From Brienomyrus brachyistius (Eukaryota > Chordata > Actinopteri > Osteoglossiformes > Mormyridae), in assembly GCF_023856365.1 (NCBI RefSeq), contig NC_064541.1, positions 18,104,214 through 18,168,213 on the forward strand: 64,000 bases of DNA, in the 5' to 3' direction. The stretch's first letter is position 1; each line of letters begins with the position of its first letter. Shown piece after piece: positions 59,706 to 64,000 of this stretch. Both the position numbers and the translations under genes were made by a program. Under the pieces are notes generated by a model. It worked only from the letters and a program-made list of their open reading frames with translations, did no database searches and was not told the origin of the DNA.

Positions 59706-61764
59706 TAGGGATTTAATATGCATTTTTTGTGTCGCTATAGCATAGAAGAGGGTGGCACATTTAGTGCAAAAGGCCTCCCTAATCCAGATTAACCCGCCGT
59801 GACACTGATTACATTGTCTGAAGCGCTGATAATCTTATACAAGCCCTATGTCAAACGTAATTTCTGTAAAACTGATGCTTTTCCAAAGCCGTCCTGAAAA
59901 CATTAGTCATAACTTGACAAGCTGCAGCTATTCTGAATAAACGTCAGCAATTTTTATTAAAAAAAAACAAAAAAACACGCGCATCCCTTACTTTGGGTTA
60001 TGATTTGATGAGTCATCTAAATCTACCTTTTCTGCTTTCTGTGCCATACATAATATTTGTTCACATCTGATTGATTCTGACAAAGTGTCTTTTTATCTTT
60101 GTTTAAAAGAAATATAAGCAATTATACAGTTTTGTCATCATTTTAGAACTTTTTCCAAAACACTCAAGGAAAAGCAAGATAAGAAAAATATCTATTTAGT
60201 TTGACAGATGTTATTTTTTGGGTAAAATTATCACATTGTTGCGACAGTCTCTGTGAATGTGGACATTTAGTAGATAGAACTTTGTCTGTGGTTCTCCAGT
60301 ACAATGAATGCTCTGACCTGCCTTTGACCTTCTCTCTCAGCACGACACCCCCAGAGTCCCTTCTTCTACCTTGTGTTTATGAGCGCGTGGTTATGCTCTG
60401 GGATTTTGGAGCACAGAAATTCAAATTTATTTCCACAAAGTAATGGTAGCAGCTGGCTGGTTCAAGATTATTTTCAGGGGTGGGGCAGCTGAAGAGGAAA
60501 AATGAACAAAGTAAAGAATGCCATATTTGCTTAAATCACAACATAATTATGGCTATAATTCATGCATATCACTGCAGTACTGGGAACTACAAAAATTATA
60601 GTCGTGTTGCATGCATTTTGGAAAGCTGTTCTACTTCCTATAATTGACATCTTCGAGGGCCAATTAAAACGGAGGGGACCTGGAGGGCCAATCTGATTTT
60701 GGGAGGGGGGTGGTGCCACTCTGGCCCCCCGCATCAGCTCTTCCACTAAGTAGCACTTCCATGAATTACATTTATGTTAACAAGCAAAGGTGGCAAAATA
60801 TGATTGAGTTAGTTTGATGTAACAACTGGTAGAAATGCATATGAACATAACAATGTCATCAGGCTTGACACACTGGTTAGTTGGATATCTTTAAAGACTT
60901 GGTTATAATTTTGTCAGAACACTGTATACTTTTTAACATCCCCCTTTGTCAGCGCCAATACAGTATCAGAGTTAGACCTGTGTGTATATTGTTGCATGCA
61001 TCTAGAACATTGCAGGCAAGTTGGGGTGTGTTGGGCGACATCACATCACTTTACACTGGGTCAACAGAAATGCATTACCGCAGTGCCCAAGTTATTAATT
61101 ACTACTGATGAAGGCCTGACATTATCGTCTTGGGACCACGTTCAGAGTTATGCACAGCTGATGCATAATGCGATGGGGTGTGTGAGAATCCTGAAACGTC
61201 CTTCTCATCCTTCCCTCCTTTCAGACTTCCTGTCCCAGGCCTGTGTTATCACGACTGTCTGTGCAGAGTCAGCAGAGTTGGCTCACAGGTTTCAGAAGAG
61301 CCTTGGAACCAGGAGCATGGTATGATGGTGCTGAGGGCAGAGCAGGATGCTCGCTCGCCCCTGTGATTGTCCTCGGTCATTCTGATAGGCCCCCGTCCTC
61401 CGTTGGGCTCATTTTCGTTAGGGACCTTGCCTGGGTGGGCTAGGCGGGGTGGACATCTGTAGCCAGAATTCTAATGGGGCTTGTCTGAGACTGACACACA
61501 CTCTGCACCTCTCCCTTCCCAGACTGACAAACCCAGATGGGATTCATTTTTGGACTGCCCCTTATGTACATCATACGAATTAAACAGATCCAGAATCTGT
61601 GACAGCGAAACGCACACGCCTGTTTTGTTCTCGCGCATGTTTTTTTTTTTTGTCGAGATGACGGTTTTCCAGAGTCGCATCCTCATTTTCCACAGGGCCT
61701 TCCATGACCCTGGGCGGGTGCGTTGTTCGCGTTAGCCGGGGGCACGGGAAAGGCTCATGATTTA

Positions 61765-61826
61765 TGTCAAGTTGGCCAACTTACAACTTGACAGCCAAGC
61801 CGGAGCCCTTTGTCAAATTTTGACAA
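61765..61826. promoter_or_regulatory. Paired inverted repeats with TGTCA/TGACA cores
   Basis: TGTCAAGTTG (61765-61774) and CAACTTGACA (61784-61793) are perfect inverse arms around a 9-base spacer. TTGTCAA (61810-61816) and TTGACAA (61820-61826) are a second perfect pair with a 3-base spacer. All four carry the TGTCA/TGACA core recognised by TALE homeodomain proteins (MEIS, TGIF, PBX). Function is inferred from motif content only. Confidence 0.35.
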
Positions 61827-64000
61827 GCAGATTCGCTGCCGGAATCCGAAACGAGCTTCTGGTTCGTGTCCTGCCTGATTGCAAACAGCTTCTGTGGCAT
61901 GCAGATGCTGGGCTCCGTTGCTTGTGTTCCAGTGCAGACGGATTCTTTCCAGGGCCGCGAAGCGAGATCCATGCAAATCCAGAGCAGAGTGGCACACGTG
62001 CAGGGATTAATCCTGAGCATCCTGGGAATTAGATACCGAAGAAAGATATTTCTATGGAAAAAGAATAATGAACAATGTATCTGTGATCTATATGCCTTTG
62101 GTGTGCTTTTAATCAGAATTCAAGTATGATAGTAACAGTGCCCTGCTTTAGGTCAGTCACACAAGGGTGCCTAGTAACTCATAACTCATCCCCAGTTTTT
62201 TTTAGAGCTGCTGATTTAGTCGCATATTTTTGTGAGAACATTTGTTGAACAGGTGGCAAGACATTTTTAATAGAAAATAATATTATAAAATGTCACAGCT
62301 TAGTTGCAATGATGTTCTTGCTCAGACGGAGTAAAGGACAAAGGTGTTAACTAGTGAAAGGGCTTCTTTATGATTGATTGCTGCATCTCCTCATAAGCCA
62401 GCTAATATTATCGAATACTGCAGAAACCTTCAACAGATTTCCTCACCGGTAAGAGAACCACAAATCGTCTCAATCTCTCTTTTCATTCGTTTGGACGAAC
62501 GTCACAAGATTACAGCCTTCATACGCCAATTTTTTTTATGGATTTCCTTGTTTCTCCTTATATACATATAAATGTTCACATTTAAGCAGATACCCAAGCA
62601 TGAATTTATGCAAGTGCTGACTACCAGATGTAAGACTTGTTCAGAATCCAAATGCACTCATTTGTTACACTTGTCTGTAGATTTTAATGTTGGCCTGAAA
62701 ACCAATAGTGATTTACTTGTTTGTCTGGTCATCCCTGTAGATAACTGGAAGGTCATTTTTGCCTTTAATCTTCTTTCTTTAGTTAAAATTTGTTTCGTGG
62801 TGTATTTTTCCTCTTTGCAGGGATGTGTTTATTACGTTAAACCAGGGGAAGTTTGCTGTAGACACTTTGCTGTTTCAGTATGTGCCCTTCTCATCCAGCA
62901 TGCGCTGAGTTTAATCTAAAACAATATTTCCATATTATCTCCCGGTGAAACAAGAGGCAGGCACACGTGCATTTAATCAGCGGCAGTCGGAAATTAAATT
63001 CGAGCGGAAATCTTTGCAGAATGTGATGGGGAACTGCGGTAACGGTCGGGACAAGTCCACCGTTTTCTCTTTTACGCTCCGCTAATCAACAGAACGTGTG
63101 AGGAAGAAATAGGACTTTGATGACAGGAAGAGCACAGAAACGGAGCCGTTTGGCCTGAAATCCCGCCAGTCATAAACTGGACAGGAGGTGAGGATGCGGT
63201 CATGGTCAGACTTCTGAACATGGGTTGAACATGAATTTTAAATCCTCTGCAGAAGTCATGGACTGAACAGAGATACGTGCGTCCTTAAAGCTGCCTTTAA
63301 TGCCCCATGTCAGCTGTAAAGTATGGCTTTGGAACCCATCCATCCCTTTGCAAAGAAATATACCCATTTCTTATGTCTTGCCAATGCTAAAGCTAAGGCT
63401 AGCCTTTATGATATCATCACATTTTTAACAGTTGGAATCTTTATTATTAAGAGTTTCCGGGCCATTCCATGCCCCGTTATCTTTCCAGAACAATGCAATC
63501 CTTTGTGGTTCTCATATCACTTTTTAATACTCTTACTTAATTTTGTTATTGTAACATATCAGTTGCACAATTCCAAGCGTATTCCGGGCTCAGAGCCTGG
63601 ATGTTTGTCGTCATGTTTATTTCTTTTGTGTTTAGAGACCTGCACAGTGCCAGGAACAGTTATTCACTGAGTGTGTCCTGGCTTTATTAGGGAGATTTTT
63701 TTGGTAAATTATGGGCTTACCACATTTTGTTCAGAAAATAAAAAATATGACAACCCCGAGAGCCAGTGGACGGCCTTCTGACTGACCTGAGGCAAGTCCA
63801 TCCTTGCAGGGGAAATGGGGCAGAAAAAATTGTCTTTAATTGAGGGAGCAGAGCGGTGGAGGTTGGGATATAATAAGTGAACTATCTTTGTTTTGTGCCT
63901 TAAAGCAGGTGGATGTAATATCAGGCTCATTCGGGGACAACCAGCCGTTGGTTTCAAAGACCTGGAACTTCATCCATATTACTGTGAGTTGAAATGAGTG

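Larger units (their letters stand above)
58905..64000. other. CRPPA intron running to the window edge
   Basis: No exon matching the expected next CRPPA segment was found. It contains a Tc1 relic (59500-59705) and a cluster of inverted repeats (61765-61826). The remainder shows only short ORFs without splice or homology support. Confidence 0.6.

Noticed and set aside
62572..63670. Two 115-residue ORFs in the last CRPPA intron
   Set aside because: They do not contain the expected next CRPPA segment, match no family I know, and have no splice-site agreement with phase 1.

Overview
The window is nuclear DNA of a ray-finned fish, most likely a teleost. All genes are split by GT/AG introns, all recognisable proteins are vertebrate orthologues, and the introns and gaps carry typical fish repeats: tRNA-derived SINEs with GGATGGATGGA tails, Tc1, hAT and Tigger relics. 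I rebuilt the genes by joining exons by hand and requiring reading-phase agreement at every junction, so most coding exons are not visible as long ORFs.

Layout, left to right: 3' half of BAG6 (+, 425-2887); a repeat-rich gap with a tandem SINE pair and a Tc1 relic; PPP1R10/PNUTS (+, coding 11524-18853, candidate promoters near 7.5 and 8.8 kb); a gap with one unexplained coding-like fragment (21.87-22.26 kb); AGR2 (+, 24710-26397); TSPAN13 (-, 33432-29390); ANKMY2 (+, 36582-42364); LRRC72 (-, 47790-45332); SOSTDC1 (+, 49994-51571); and the 5' part of CRPPA/ISPD (+, from 53027, running off the right edge).

The block AGR2-TSPAN13-ANKMY2-LRRC72-SOSTDC1-CRPPA is the same neighbourhood as human 7p21, in conserved order, except that I find no BZW2 between TSPAN13 and ANKMY2. 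BAG6 and PPP1R10 belong to the human MHC region (6p21). Here the two blocks lie about 4 kb apart.

The genes do not form one pathway. They are a nuclear and cytosolic chaperone factor (BAG6), a PP1 nuclear targeting subunit (PPP1R10), an ER protein-disulfide-isomerase-like protein (AGR2), a tetraspanin (TSPAN13), two probable cilium-linked proteins (ANKMY2, LRRC72), a secreted BMP/Wnt antagonist (SOSTDC1) and the CDP-ribitol synthase for dystroglycan glycosylation (CRPPA). I see no unknown multi-gene system. The more unusual signals are local: a 37-bp minisatellite that copies the TSPAN13 splice-acceptor region, a SINE tandem with three target-site copies, species-type repeats in PNUTS, and paired TGTCA/TGACA palindromes inside a CRPPA intron.
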